Assembly: GCF_014982975.1 (NCBI RefSeq)
Contig: NZ_JADCKL010000010.1
Span: forward strand, 34,545 to 98,544
Length of the DNA stretch: 64,000 bases
From: Claveliimonas monacensis
Lineage (GTDB): Bacteria; Bacillota; Clostridia; Lachnospirales; Lachnospiraceae
Direction of reading: 5' to 3'
Notes under the pieces: model-generated
Seen by the model: only the letters and a program-made list of their open reading frames with translations
What the model was told of the DNA's origin: nothing
Database searches by the model: none
Shown here: positions 1 through 8,119 of the stretch, one piece after another
How positions within the stretch are numbered: position 1 is the first letter of the stretch
Layout of the letters: every line of letters starts with the position of its first letter
Translations under genes and position numbers: made by a program

Positions 1-2145
1 TTTGTCGAAATAGTCTTTCAGAAGTTCCCGTTCCCTGCACACCTGGGGCAGTCCGGTCCCCACCACCGCAGCGCCTATAAGCCGGTCTCTGGACAGATCG
101 ATGCCCTCGGAAAAGATGCCGCCCATAACGCAGAACCCAAGCAGGCTCTCCTCTCTCTCCTCCTCAAATTCTTCCAGGAAAATCTCCCTCGCCTCCTCCG
201 ACATGTAAGGGGCCTGGATCACACACTGGATCCGACTTCCCTCCTTCTCAGCCAGGAGGAGGAACCGGTCGTATACTTCCTCCATGAACTTGTAGGAGGG
301 GAAAAAGGCCATGTAATTGCCCTTTTTTTCCCGCACCATCTCCAGGAGATAGGAGGCATACTTCCGGTAGGTGGTTTCTCCCCTCGCCGTGTAGCGGGTG
401 CTGACGTCATTTCCCAGGAGGAGAAGGCGGTTTTCCCTTGCGAAGGTGGACTCCGCATACACAGCGTAGTCGTCACTTTTTGTGCTCAAGAGCTGCTTGT
501 AATACCGGATAGGAAGGAGGGTGGCAGAAAAGAAGACCGTGCTCACCCCCTTTTCCAGCGCCTCATTTAAGTTCACCGCAGGGTTGACGCAGAACAGGCG
601 GATGAGGAATTTTCCCTCCCCGTCAATCTCCGAGTAGATCATATAATTCTCATCCAGCTTCTCGTAGATCGTCTCGAACATCCGCACTTCAAAATAGAGG
701 TCCAGCACCTCCTCCCGCACATCTTCTTCCTTGCACTCTTCCAGATATCTCTCCATCTCCGCCATGACTGACAAAAGCTTCAGGTAGATGCCTCCGGCAC
801 TCTCCAGCACCTGGCAGCCGTCACACTCCCTCTTCAGGGCCAGGAGCTGGCGGTTGCACTCCTCCAGCTGACGGGCCAGCCGCCCATCTCTTGTCTTTAC
901 CAGGCGGCGCACCTTCATCACATCTTCCTTACAGAGGCTGGCGCTGAACATCTCCCGCCCCCGCTCCACCAGATTGTGTGCCTCATCGATCAGGAAAATA
1001 TAGTCCCCTTTTACTCCCTCACCAAAAAAACGCTTCAGCTTTGCGTTTGGGTCAAAGACATAATTGTAATCGCAGATCACCGCGTCTGCCCACAAAGACA
1101 GATCCAGCCCCAGCTCAAAAGGGCACACCTGCCATTTCTTTGCCTGCTCCTCCACCGCCTGCCGGCTCATGTCGTCGGAGGTGGTGATCATCTCGTAGAC
1201 CGCATCGTTGATCCTGTCAAAATGCCCTTTGGCGTAAGGGCAGTAGTCCGGGTTGCACTCCGGCTTCTCGCAGAAGCAGATCTTCTCCTTGGCTGTCAGG
1301 GTGATGACTTTGTAGCAGAGAGCCCCCTTCTCATCCTCTTCTGAACAAGCGTGTTTCAGAATGTCAAAGGCCTGCTGGGCCACTGTCCTGGTGATAGTCT
1401 TGGCCGTGAGATAGAAAAGCTTATCTGCCAGCCCTTCGCCCACTGCCTTCACAGCAGGAAAGACCGTGGCCATAGTCTTGCCCACCCCCGTGGGTGCCTG
1501 GATAAACAGCTTTTTCTTCCGCTGGATGGTCCTGTAGACTGCGGCTGCCAGCTTTTTCTGCCCTTCCCTGTACTGATAGGGAAATTCCACCTGTTTGATG
1601 GAGGCATTCCGCTTTTCCTTCCACTCCACCTGGAAGAGTGCCCACTTCTCATAGGCATCCGTGATGCCGTAAAACCACTCTCTCAATTCTTCTATCTTGT
1701 ACTCCTGCCGGAAACGGCGGATCTCTTCAGTCTCCAGATGGCAGTAGGTCATCTGCACGCCCATCTTCTCCTGCCCGTTCTGCTCCCCATAGATAAAAGC
1801 ATAGCATTTGGCCTGGGCCAGATGCACCGGGACTGGCTCCTCCATCGTGTTCACATCCTTGAACACGCCTTTGATCTCGTCAATTACCAGTCCCTCCTCT
1901 GTATCCATGACGCCGTCCGCCCGACCCTCCACCTGGAGGATGAACTTTTCGTACGGTACCTGGCACTTCACGGACACCTCCGGAGTGTACAGACTTCCCA
2001 TCTGCCGCTGGATCTTCCGGTGGAGGCGGGCCCCCATCTGCATGGCCTCCTTGTCAGCTGAGGCAGTTCGATTGTCAAGGTCCCCGCTCTGGAGGATGAA
2101 CTCCACCAGGGCGCGGACCGAAATTTTGATCAGTTGCTTTTCCAT
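1..2145 (-). CDS. PD-(D/E)XK nuclease / DinG-Rad3-type DNA helicase fusion (C-terminus cut off)
   Basis: The reading frame is open from an ATG at 2145 to the window edge (715 codons), so the C-terminus lies outside. An N-terminal Cas4/RecB-like nuclease motif is visible near residues 70-94 (GRADG, then DEIK). The superfamily 2 helicase core follows: Walker A APTGVGKT near residue 215, four clustered cysteines near residues 288-302 (CFCEKPEC...C) typical of the iron-sulfur cluster of XPD/DinG helicases, the DEAH box followed by NL near residue 386, and late helicase motifs (GGIFSEGIDL) near the window edge. The family uses ATP to unwind DNA with 5'-3' polarity. The nuclease-like part suggests coupled cleavage, which is inference. 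It lies downstream of the SOS-type operon, separated by a repeat element. Confidence 0.85.
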   Translation of the reverse strand, partial: MEKQLIKISVRALVEFILQSGDLDNRTASADKEAMQMGARLHRKIQRQMGSLYTPEVSVKCQVPYEKFILQVEGRADGVMDTEEGLVIDEIKGVFKDVNTMEEPVPVHLAQAKCYAFIYGEQNGQEKMGVQMTYCHLETEEIRRFRQEYKIEELREWFYGITDAYEKWALFQVEWKEKRNASIKQVEFPYQYREGQKKLAAAVYRTIQRKKKLFIQAPTGVGKTMATVFPAVKAVGEGLADKLFYLTAKTITRTVAQQAFDILKHACSEEDEKGALCYKVITLTAKEKICFCEKPECNPDYCPYAKGHFDRINDAVYEMITTSDDMSRQAVEEQAKKWQVCPFELGLDLSLWADAVICDYNYVFDPNAKLKRFFGEGVKGDYIFLIDEAHNLVERGREMFSASLCKEDVMKVRRLVKTRDGRLARQLEECNRQLLALKRECDGCQVLESAGGIYLKLLSVMAEMERYLEECKEEDVREEVLDLYFEVRMFETIYEKLDENYMIYSEIDGEGKFLIRLFCVNPAVNLNEALEKGVSTVFFSATLLPIRYYKQLLSTKSDDYAVYAESTFARENRLLLLGNDVSTRYTARGETTYRKYASYLLEMVREKKGNYMAFFPSYKFMEEVYDRFLLLAEKEGSRIQCVIQAPYMSEEAREIFLEEFEEEREESLLGFCVMGGIFSEGIDLSRDRLIGAAVVGTGLPQVCRERELLKDYFDK

Positions 2146-2157
2146 AGGTCTATTATA

Positions 2158-2228
2158 AGTGGGGACGTAATACTTTTCAACAATGTTACGTCCGAAATCA
2201 AACCAACTGGTGGGGTATTGTGCATAGC
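2158..2228 (-). repeat. Palindromic repeat, degraded copy A
   Basis: The arms GGACGTAA (2163-2170) and TTACGTCC (2186-2193) form an 8 bp stem. On the minus strand this is preceded by ATGCACAATACCCCACCAG, which resembles the lead-in of the copies near 4.5 and 50.4 kb. Only the outer stem is still paired, so this copy looks decayed. It sits between the DUF4130 gene and the helicase gene. Confidence 0.7.
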
Positions 2229-2229
2229 A

Positions 2230-2254
2230 AAAAAATAATATCTGATTATTTTTT
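2230..2254 (-). terminator. AT-only hairpin after the DUF4130 gene
   Basis: Ten-base arms (AAAAAATAAT and ATTATTTTTT) flank a five-base loop, 19 bases beyond the stop of the minus-strand gene ending at 2273. The stem has no GC pairs, so terminator strength is doubtful. It ends in a T run on the minus strand. Confidence 0.4.
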
Positions 2255-2272
2255 GGAATTGTCTATCCTGAA

Positions 2273-3049
2273 CTATCTAACAAATTCTGTCATGTTGGGG
2301 CGGTACCGAAGCGGAAGGTGAGTCCTCTGGCATTTGGGGTTTTCTCTTTCCTTAATGGAAATGGTATTGCAAAACTCCCGCCACAGCTTCTGCATTTCTT
2401 CCTCCTGATCTGAAAGGCGGGACAGTCTCGCATCCAATCGGCCTTCCATATCTTCCTCCTGCACCAGGACCCAGCGCCGTCCCGACTCGTGAACAACGAA
2501 CATATCCCGGTTTTTATCCCGTATCATCCAGTTCTCCAGTGGAAAGCGTTCTTGAAAATGAGCTCCCAGACAGGTCAGGACCTGATTTTTCGGTGTGATG
2601 TCCGCAAAAAGTATTCCATTTTCCAGTTCCTGAAAGCGCACAAACCCTGTCAGCAGATGGGCTTCATTTCCCACAGCACGGCTTAACTCAAACACCTTTT
2701 CTACAGAAGGGTTTCCAAGATGCTCCATGATCTTCCGGGGCTGCCTGATCTTCCGGGCCGCAAGAAGGGTACCCAGGATCGCCTCGCCTTTTTGGTCGTC
2801 CCGCGAAAGAGCTGCATAGTAAATATGATGATAGACATCCTGACCAAGATTGCCCAGGATCATCCGCTCCACTGCCTCCGCTTTACTCTCCTTTTCCAGG
2901 ATCTCCCGGTACTCGCAGAACAGCTCCGGCTCCACGCTGCCCTGGATCGCAATCCCGCTTGCCCCCTCCCGGCGCCGGTCTTTCCACGCCTCATACACAG
3001 CAGAAAAGATTCCTGTGATGCTGTCTGTGCAGATATAGATTGTTTTCAT
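2273..3049 (-). CDS. TIGR03915/DUF4130 family putative DNA metabolism protein
   Basis: This 258-residue protein matches the DUF4130 (TIGR03915) family in its start (MKTIYICTDSITGIFSAVYEAW) and its end (LPLRYRPNMTEF). Members are almost always paired with a TIGR03916 radical SAM protein, and here the start overlaps the end of that gene by 4 bases. No biochemical function is established; the family name reflects a proposed link to DNA repair or modification. The shared promoter carries LexA boxes, which supports a DNA damage role. The protein is soluble with no signal peptide. Confidence 0.85.
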   Translation of the reverse strand: MKTIYICTDSITGIFSAVYEAWKDRRREGASGIAIQGSVEPELFCEYREILEKESKAEAVERMILGNLGQDVYHHIYYAALSRDDQKGEAILGTLLAARKIRQPRKIMEHLGNPSVEKVFELSRAVGNEAHLLTGFVRFQELENGILFADITPKNQVLTCLGAHFQERFPLENWMIRDKNRDMFVVHESGRRWVLVQEEDMEGRLDARLSRLSDQEEEMQKLWREFCNTISIKERENPKCQRTHLPLRYRPNMTEFVR

Positions 3050-4374
3050 ATGACGCCTCCCTCCGCCGCACTGCCAAATCTTACATCATCAAAAAGCGAG
3101 AGCTGTCTGAATGTCATGCCGCCGGCTCCCTCAGGCAGCCTCTCCTTTACATTCAATAAATTCCGCGTGATATAGTCCTCCTCGATTTTTACCGGATACA
3201 TCATCTTCCCGCTGCACGTCAGAAAATACAGAGCCCTTTTGAGCACCACCCCCATTTTCTTCAGATCGCCAAAATCCAGTTTTCCATACCGCCTGGCCTT
3301 CACGATCCTTCCAGCCGACTTGTAACCAATGCCTGGTACTCGCAGCAGAAGTTCATATCTTGCGGTATTGACCTCAACAGGAAATACATCCAGATTACGC
3401 AGAGCCCAGTTGCACTTGGGATCAAGGAAAATATTGAAGTTTGGATTTTCTTCTGTCAGGAGCTCCCCAGCCTGAAACTGGTAGTATCTGAGCAGAAAAT
3501 CCGCCTGGTACAGTCGGTGTTCCCGAAGGAGTGGCGGCCCCTCCCCTGTTCTGGCCGGCAGGGAGGCGTCCTCATTTACGTGTACAAAAGCAGAATAGAA
3601 CACTCGCTTTAACCCGAACTTCTTATAGAGAGCCTCTGCCACATGAATGATCTGAAAATCCGTCTCCGGTGTGGCGCCTATAATCATCTGGGTGCTCTGC
3701 CCGGCGGGCACAAATCTCTGGGCATTCCGGTACAGCTGGATCTCCTGCCTGTTTTCCTCCATTCTGTTCTGCACAAGCCGCATGGGTGCAAGGATCCTCT
3801 CTCTTGTCTTGTGGGGCGCAAGGAGGCGCAGTCCCTCTGCTGTAGGCAGTTCCAGGTTGACGCTCATCCTGTCCGCCAGAAATCCCAGCCTCTCCAGCAG
3901 CTCCTGACTAGTGCCGGGAATAGCCTTCACATGGATGTAGCCCTGAAAGCGGTACGTTGTCCGCAGCTTATAGAGCGCCGCGTAGATAAGGTCCATTGTA
4001 TAATCCGGACTTTTCAGCACACCAGAGCTCAAAAACAGGCCTTCTATGTAATTGCGCCGGTAAAACTCCATCGTCAGCGTACAGATCTCATCCGGGGTAA
4101 AGGAGGCTCTTGGCACATCGTTGCTCCTTCGGTTAATGCAGTATTTGCAGTCGTAGATACACTCATTTGTAAACAGGATCTTCAGCAGGGAAATGCATCT
4201 CCCGTCCGCAGAAAAGCTGTGACATATTCCCGCCTGAGCACAGCTTCCGATGCCCGTGCCGTCGTTGCTGCGCTGGGTGCCACTAGACGTGCAGGCCACA
4301 TCATATTTGGCCGCGTCAGTCAGTATTTTCAGTTTGTCAGCTATGGATATAGACTGCTGAAGTTCCATGATCAT
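3046..4374 (-). CDS. TIGR03916 family radical SAM protein, putative DNA repair/modification
   Basis: The radical SAM cluster motif is CIYDCKYC (CX3CX2C). An upstream cysteine-containing stretch (KYDVACTSSG, then C...CHSF) and the C-terminal helix-hairpin-helix-like VPGIGYKSAGRIVKARR suggest DNA contact. Family members are predicted DNA-acting radical SAM enzymes with unknown substrate. An in-frame ATG at 4401 lies inside a LexA box about 7 bases from the predicted transcription start and has no ribosome-binding site. GAGAGGAG lies just upstream of ATGs at 4374 and 4368, so one of these is the likely start; 4374 is used, giving about 442 residues. The gene overlaps the DUF4130 partner downstream. 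Confidence 0.88.
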   Translation of the reverse strand: MIMELQQSISIADKLKILTDAAKYDVACTSSGTQRSNDGTGIGSCAQAGICHSFSADGRCISLLKILFTNECIYDCKYCINRRSNDVPRASFTPDEICTLTMEFYRRNYIEGLFLSSGVLKSPDYTMDLIYAALYKLRTTYRFQGYIHVKAIPGTSQELLERLGFLADRMSVNLELPTAEGLRLLAPHKTRERILAPMRLVQNRMEENRQEIQLYRNAQRFVPAGQSTQMIIGATPETDFQIIHVAEALYKKFGLKRVFYSAFVHVNEDASLPARTGEGPPLLREHRLYQADFLLRYYQFQAGELLTEENPNFNIFLDPKCNWALRNLDVFPVEVNTARYELLLRVPGIGYKSAGRIVKARRYGKLDFGDLKKMGVVLKRALYFLTCSGKMMYPVKIEEDYITRNLLNVKERLPEGAGGMTFRQLSLFDDVRFGSAAEGGVI

Positions 4375-4395
4375 ACATCTCCTCTCAACAATATA

Positions 4396-4443
4396 GAACA
4401 TATGTTCTTATCTCAGTATACAAACGTATGTTCTGCATGTCAA
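4396..4443 (-). promoter_or_regulatory. SOS promoter: sigma-A elements with two LexA boxes
   Basis: On the minus strand TTGACA (4438-4443) and TATACT (4415-4420) are spaced by 17 bases. Box one, AAACGTATGTTC on the plus strand (4422-4433), lies within the spacer. Box two, GAACATATGTTC (4396-4407), is a perfect palindrome at the expected transcription start. Both fit the Gram-positive LexA consensus GAAC-N4-GTTY; their starts are 26 bases apart. This arrangement should give tight repression lifted by DNA damage. Confidence 0.88.
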
Positions 4444-4507
4444 GAGGCGATAAATATGACTGTCCTTTTCTTTCGGTCCTCTCTTACTGCCATTATTTAT
4501 TTTATGT

Positions 4508-4545
4508 GATACACAATTTCACACCAGTTTGTTCATTTTTCCGCA
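4508..4545 (+). repeat. Partial repeat unit B' without hairpin
   Basis: GATACACAATTTCACACCAG followed by TTTGTTCATTTTTCCG resembles the lead-in of copies A and B. The palindrome expected after it is absent. The intact unit B starts 44 bases downstream, as if a second unit replaced or interrupted this hairpin. Confidence 0.55.
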
Positions 4546-4551
4546 GGGGAT

Positions 4552-4626
4552 GATACAAAATTACACACCAACAAACGTAAATGGGGACGTAACCCTTTTA
4601 AAAAGGGTTACGTCCCCATTTACGTT
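4552..4626 (+). repeat. Palindromic repeat, intact copy B
   Basis: The lead-in GATACAAAATTACACACC (4552-4569) is followed by a perfect inverted repeat with 26 bp arms (4574-4599 and 4601-4626) around one central base. The core is GGACGTAACCCTTTT and its complement. The outer end overlaps two bases of the mrp stop codon. As RNA it would form a very stable hairpin on either strand, so it probably also stops transcription leaving mrp. Confidence 0.85.
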
Positions 4627-5455
4627 ATAACTTATTCACCACGTCCGCCAGGTACTGGTTGTCCGCCTCGTAGAACCGTTCTTCTTCCACGGACTCCGCC
4701 AGCTTCGGGTCAATGGGCATTTTCCCGAGGACCGGCACACCCAGTTCCCGGGCTGTCTCCTCGATGTGGCTCTCGCCGAACACGGAGATCTTCTTTCCGC
4801 AGTCCGGGCATACGAGATAACTGTAATTTTCCACAATGCCCAGCACCGGAATGTTCATCTGCCTGGCCATGTTGCAGGCCTTGTCCACGATCATCTGCAC
4901 CAGGTCCTGCGGTGAGGTGACGATGACGATGCCGTCCACCGGCAGGGACTGGAACACCGTGAGAGGCACGTCCCCGGTTCCGGGAGGCATGTCCACAAAC
5001 AGGTAATCCAGCTCCCCCCACATAACATCAGTCCAGAACTGCTTCACCACTCCCGCGATGATGGGACCTCTCCAGATCACCGGGTCAGACTCATGCTCCA
5101 GGAGCAGGTTGACGGACATGACCTTCGTGCCGTCCTTTGCCACGCTGGGGAAGATTCCCTCGTCGCTCCCCTTTGCCGTCTCGTGTATACCATACATCTT
5201 CGGGATGGACGGCCCTGTAATATCCGCATCCAGGATCCCCACGGAAAATCCCTGCTCCCGCATGATCCTTGCCAGGGAGGCCGTCACCATGGACTTGCCC
5301 ACGCCGCCTTTTCCGCTGACCACGGCGATCACTTTATTCACATGAGAAAACGGGTTCGCCGGTTCCCTCATATCCTGGGGCTTGCTGCCGCAGGAGTCTG
5401 CATGGGCGCACCCCGCACAGTCGGAGGGGGAGCACCCGTTTTGCTGCTCTGCCAT
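4625..5455 (-). CDS. Mrp/NBP35 family iron-sulfur cluster carrier ATPase
   Basis: The 276-residue P-loop protein has the deviant Walker A KGGVGKS near residue 50, the DMPPGTGD motif of Mrp/ApbC proteins, and a C-terminal CPDC pair that binds the shared cluster between subunits. The N-terminus has four clustered cysteines (CSPSDCAGC, then C), recalling the N-terminal cluster site of eukaryotic Nbp35 and absent from many short bacterial Mrps. Known family role: holding and transferring iron-sulfur clusters to apoproteins in the cytosol. It is last in the operon ADH-OCD-RidA-mrp. The stop codon is embedded in palindromic copy B. Confidence 0.88.
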   Translation of the reverse strand: MAEQQNGCSPSDCAGCAHADSCGSKPQDMREPANPFSHVNKVIAVVSGKGGVGKSMVTASLARIMREQGFSVGILDADITGPSIPKMYGIHETAKGSDEGIFPSVAKDGTKVMSVNLLLEHESDPVIWRGPIIAGVVKQFWTDVMWGELDYLFVDMPPGTGDVPLTVFQSLPVDGIVIVTSPQDLVQMIVDKACNMARQMNIPVLGIVENYSYLVCPDCGKKISVFGESHIEETARELGVPVLGKMPIDPKLAESVEEERFYEADNQYLADVVNKL

Positions 5456-5505
5456 TTTTCACTCTACCTCTTTTCTTACTCTTCTGCCTTCCAGGGCTTT
5501 TGTTC

Positions 5506-5883
5506 TTACTCTTCCACTGCCGCGATGACTTCGATCTCACACAGCACATTCTTTGGAAGTGTCTTTACAGCCACACAGCTTCTGGCTGGTTTGGATGTGA
5601 AATATTTTGCATACACCTCGTTAAACGCACCAAAGTCTCCCATGTCTGCCAGGAAGCAGGTTGTCTTGATGACTTTGTCGTAGGTTGTGCCTGCTGCCGC
5701 CAGGAGCTCGCCGATGTTCTTGCACACCTGCTCTGTCTGTCCCTCGATGGTATCTGCCTCAACTGCGTCTGTTGCCGGGTTGATGGCGATCTGTCCTGCC
5801 GCGTAGAACACGCCGTTGTAAATGTATCCCTGTGAATACGGTCCAAGTGCTTTTGGTGCTTTCTCTGTCGCTACTAATTTCAT
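5506..5883 (-). CDS. ridA: RidA family reactive enamine/imine deaminase
   Basis: The 125-residue protein has the YjgF/RidA signature throughout: KAPKALGPYSQG at the start, FYAAGQIAINP, then CEIEVIAA at the end. The conserved arginine expected in KPARSCVAV is present. RidA proteins hydrolyse reactive 2-aminoacrylate and related enamines from PLP enzymes, protecting them from damage. Its start lies 3 bases beyond the end of the upstream cyclodeaminase-like gene, so the two are surely cotranscribed. That neighbour makes or reduces cyclic imines, which fits imine chemistry. Confidence 0.93.
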   Translation of the reverse strand: MKLVATEKAPKALGPYSQGYIYNGVFYAAGQIAINPATDAVEADTIEGQTEQVCKNIGELLAAAGTTYDKVIKTTCFLADMGDFGAFNEVYAKYFTSKPARSCVAVKTLPKNVLCEIEVIAAVEE

Positions 5884-5886
5884 TTC

Positions 5887-6837
5887 TTATCTCTCCTTTG
5901 CTTTCTCCAGTAATTTCTGTGCCACACACACGTCAAAAAGACCCATGCCCACAGATTTAAAATATGTGGTTTTCTTTGCGATCTCATCTTCGTCAGCCCC
6001 GGATGCCAGGAACTTATCCATAAGAACCACTCTGTCCATGGTGAATCTTCCCTCGGCAAGCGGCTGACTCAGATCGCCGCTCTCCTCACAGGCATAGGGA
6101 AGCTCGATGTACACGTTGTCCACCAGATCCCAGATCACATCCGGTATCTCCCGCATCTGCGGAGTATAGGACCCAATGGCGATGATGCATTTTCCTTCCA
6201 GCAGCTCCCTGTCATTGGGAAGTACCGGCTCCTCCGACGGGGTGGCGGTGCAGATGATATCGCTGGCCTTCACCAGTTCTTCCACTGTCTTACATTGTAC
6301 TACTTCCACCGCCGGATCCGCAATAGTCTTCTTCAGTCTTGCCATGAAATCCGTCAGATCACGGTCGCTGTGGTTCCAGATGTAGACGGTCTCAATGTTC
6401 CTGGCCGCGCAGGCGTACACAGCCTGGTGGAAGCCCTGTGCTCCAGCGCCTACAATACCTACTGTGCGGGCATCCTTTCTGGACAGATGGCGGATCCCCA
6501 CGCCGCCTACAGCCCCTGTTCTCCATGCCGTCACAGCCTGGCCGTCCATAATAGCCAACGGCGCGCCTGTTGTCCTGTCATTTAAGATCACAAGCCCGTC
6601 CAGGGAGGGCAGCCCCAGCTTTGCGTTCTCCGGGAAGATGGTCAGCATCTTTGTCCCGATCACATCTTCTGTAAAACAGGGCATATAAATAAGAGTCTTG
6701 TTCTCGTGCTCGATTACCGGCCGGGGCGGCATATAGTAGGCGTCTGCCCCGAAGATCCGGTATGCCTCCTCGATCTGGTCCATGATCTCGTCCGGATCCA
6801 CCAGTTTTTCAATCTCTTCTTTTCCTAAGAAAATCAT
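5887..6837 (-). CDS. Ornithine cyclodeaminase / mu-crystallin family protein
   Basis: The 316-residue protein has family hallmarks: MPPRPVIEHENKTLIYMPCF, GTKMLTIFPEN, the dinucleotide-binding GIVGAGAQG, and TATPSEEPVL. Family members include ornithine cyclodeaminase, alanine dehydrogenase and ketimine reductases, all NAD(P)-dependent enzymes acting on amino acids or cyclic imines. The substrate cannot be assigned from sequence. Its place directly upstream of ridA suggests an imine intermediate. It is the second gene of the ADH operon, 24 bases after the ADH stop. Confidence 0.87.
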   Translation of the reverse strand: MIFLGKEEIEKLVDPDEIMDQIEEAYRIFGADAYYMPPRPVIEHENKTLIYMPCFTEDVIGTKMLTIFPENAKLGLPSLDGLVILNDRTTGAPLAIMDGQAVTAWRTGAVGGVGIRHLSRKDARTVGIVGAGAQGFHQAVYACAARNIETVYIWNHSDRDLTDFMARLKKTIADPAVEVVQCKTVEELVKASDIICTATPSEEPVLPNDRELLEGKCIIAIGSYTPQMREIPDVIWDLVDNVYIELPYACEESGDLSQPLAEGRFTMDRVVLMDKFLASGADEDEIAKKTTYFKSVGMGLFDVCVAQKLLEKAKER

Positions 6838-6861
6838 ACTGTTTACCTCTCTTTGTCTTCT

Positions 6862-8052
6862 TTATTTTGCGTTGTGGTTCGCCGCCTTGTAAATCTCGTA
6901 GGCGTCCTGCGCGTCTATCTTTTTAAAGGCACCAAGCAGGATGGTATCCCCCTTTGTGGCGCTGTCCGCCAGCTTCCGCAGCACCTCGTCCGACTGCACG
7001 CCTATCTCCAGCTCCCCGATGCAGACGGGCATATGGAGAGACCGAAAGAAATCTTCTGTCGCCTCAATAGCCGCCACAGCCGCCTTCTCCTCATCATCTT
7101 CAACAATGCCCCATACTTTCTCTCCATACCGGGCAAATCTTGCCGGATCGATCTTGTACACGTACCTTGCCCAGCTTCCCCAGATAGCGGACAAGGTTGC
7201 ACCGTGAGCCACATCAAACATACCGCCGATCTCATGTCCCAGCTTGTGGCAGAGGAAATCCTTTGGCCGTCCAAGACCTGTCAGATTGTTGTGGGAAATG
7301 CTGCCGCACCACATGATCTCGCTCATGGCATCGTAGTCCGTCTGGTCTTCATATGCCTTTTTCCCACAGGTGATCATGGTCCTTAAGAGTCCCTCTGCGA
7401 TCTCATCGGTCAGCATGTTGCCGTCCACCGGCGTGAAATACCGCTCCAGCGTATGCATCATGATATCCACGATGCCGCAGGTAAGCTGGTATTTCGGCAG
7501 GGTGTATGTAAGCTCCGGGTTCATGATGGCAAACTTCGGTCTGTTAAAATCCGTGTTGATTCCCGCCTTTTTGCCGGTCTCCTCGTTGGTGATGACAGCG
7601 GAGTCACTTGTCTCGCTGCCCGCTGCGGAGATGGTGAGGATGACACCCACCGGCAGAGCCGCCTGCACCTGTCTCTCCCCGGCCCAGTAACTCCACACGT
7701 CCACAGAAGGATCCGCGGCACCGATGGCCACAGCCTTAGCCGTGTCAATAACACTGCCTCCGCCCACAGCAAGGATCAGGTGCGCCCCGAAATCCACCGC
7801 CATCTTCACGCCCTCCCGGACAAGGCCCAGGCGTGGGTTTGGCTTCACACCGCCCAGCTCCTGGAAGGACACACCTGCGTCCGCAAGCTCCGCCTTTACC
7901 CGGTCCAGGAGACCGCTCTTTTTCACACTTCCTCCCCCGTAGACAATGAGGACTTTATCGCCGCCCCACTTTTTGGCAAGCCTTCCGGCTTCCTTTTCCG
8001 CATCCTTCCCGAACACGATCTCCGTGGGTGCGTACTGCATAAAATTTTTCAT
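6862..8052 (-). CDS. Iron-containing alcohol dehydrogenase
   Basis: This group III alcohol dehydrogenase (396 residues from the chosen start) begins MKNFMQYAPTEIVFGK and carries the nucleotide-binding YGGGSVKKSG and GGGSVIDTAKA. Metal ligands lie in the region of DIMMHTLERYF and the histidine-rich DVAHGATLS. It resembles butanol dehydrogenase/YqhD-type enzymes that reduce aldehydes with NAD(P)H. An upstream in-frame ATG at 8100 was rejected: AAGGAGG precedes the ATG at 8052 by 8-9 bases and the promoter -10 lies at 8091-8096. First gene of a four-gene operon. Confidence 0.9.
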   Translation of the reverse strand: MKNFMQYAPTEIVFGKDAEKEAGRLAKKWGGDKVLIVYGGGSVKKSGLLDRVKAELADAGVSFQELGGVKPNPRLGLVREGVKMAVDFGAHLILAVGGGSVIDTAKAVAIGAADPSVDVWSYWAGERQVQAALPVGVILTISAAGSETSDSAVITNEETGKKAGINTDFNRPKFAIMNPELTYTLPKYQLTCGIVDIMMHTLERYFTPVDGNMLTDEIAEGLLRTMITCGKKAYEDQTDYDAMSEIMWCGSISHNNLTGLGRPKDFLCHKLGHEIGGMFDVAHGATLSAIWGSWARYVYKIDPARFARYGEKVWGIVEDDEEKAAVAAIEATEDFFRSLHMPVCIGELEIGVQSDEVLRKLADSATKGDTILLGAFKKIDAQDAYEIYKAANHNAK

Positions 8053-8090
8053 AAAACAAGACCTCCTTACGCTCCAATCGTACTCTAAAG

Positions 8091-8119
8091 ATTGTAACAT
8101 AAGGAGGCCTCAAATTCAA
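8091..8119 (-). promoter_or_regulatory. Promoter of the ADH-OCD-ridA-mrp operon
   Basis: On the minus strand TTGAAT (8114-8119) and TACAAT (8091-8096) are spaced by 17 bases. The -35 overlaps the stop codon of the upstream ABC permease gene. Confidence 0.7.
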
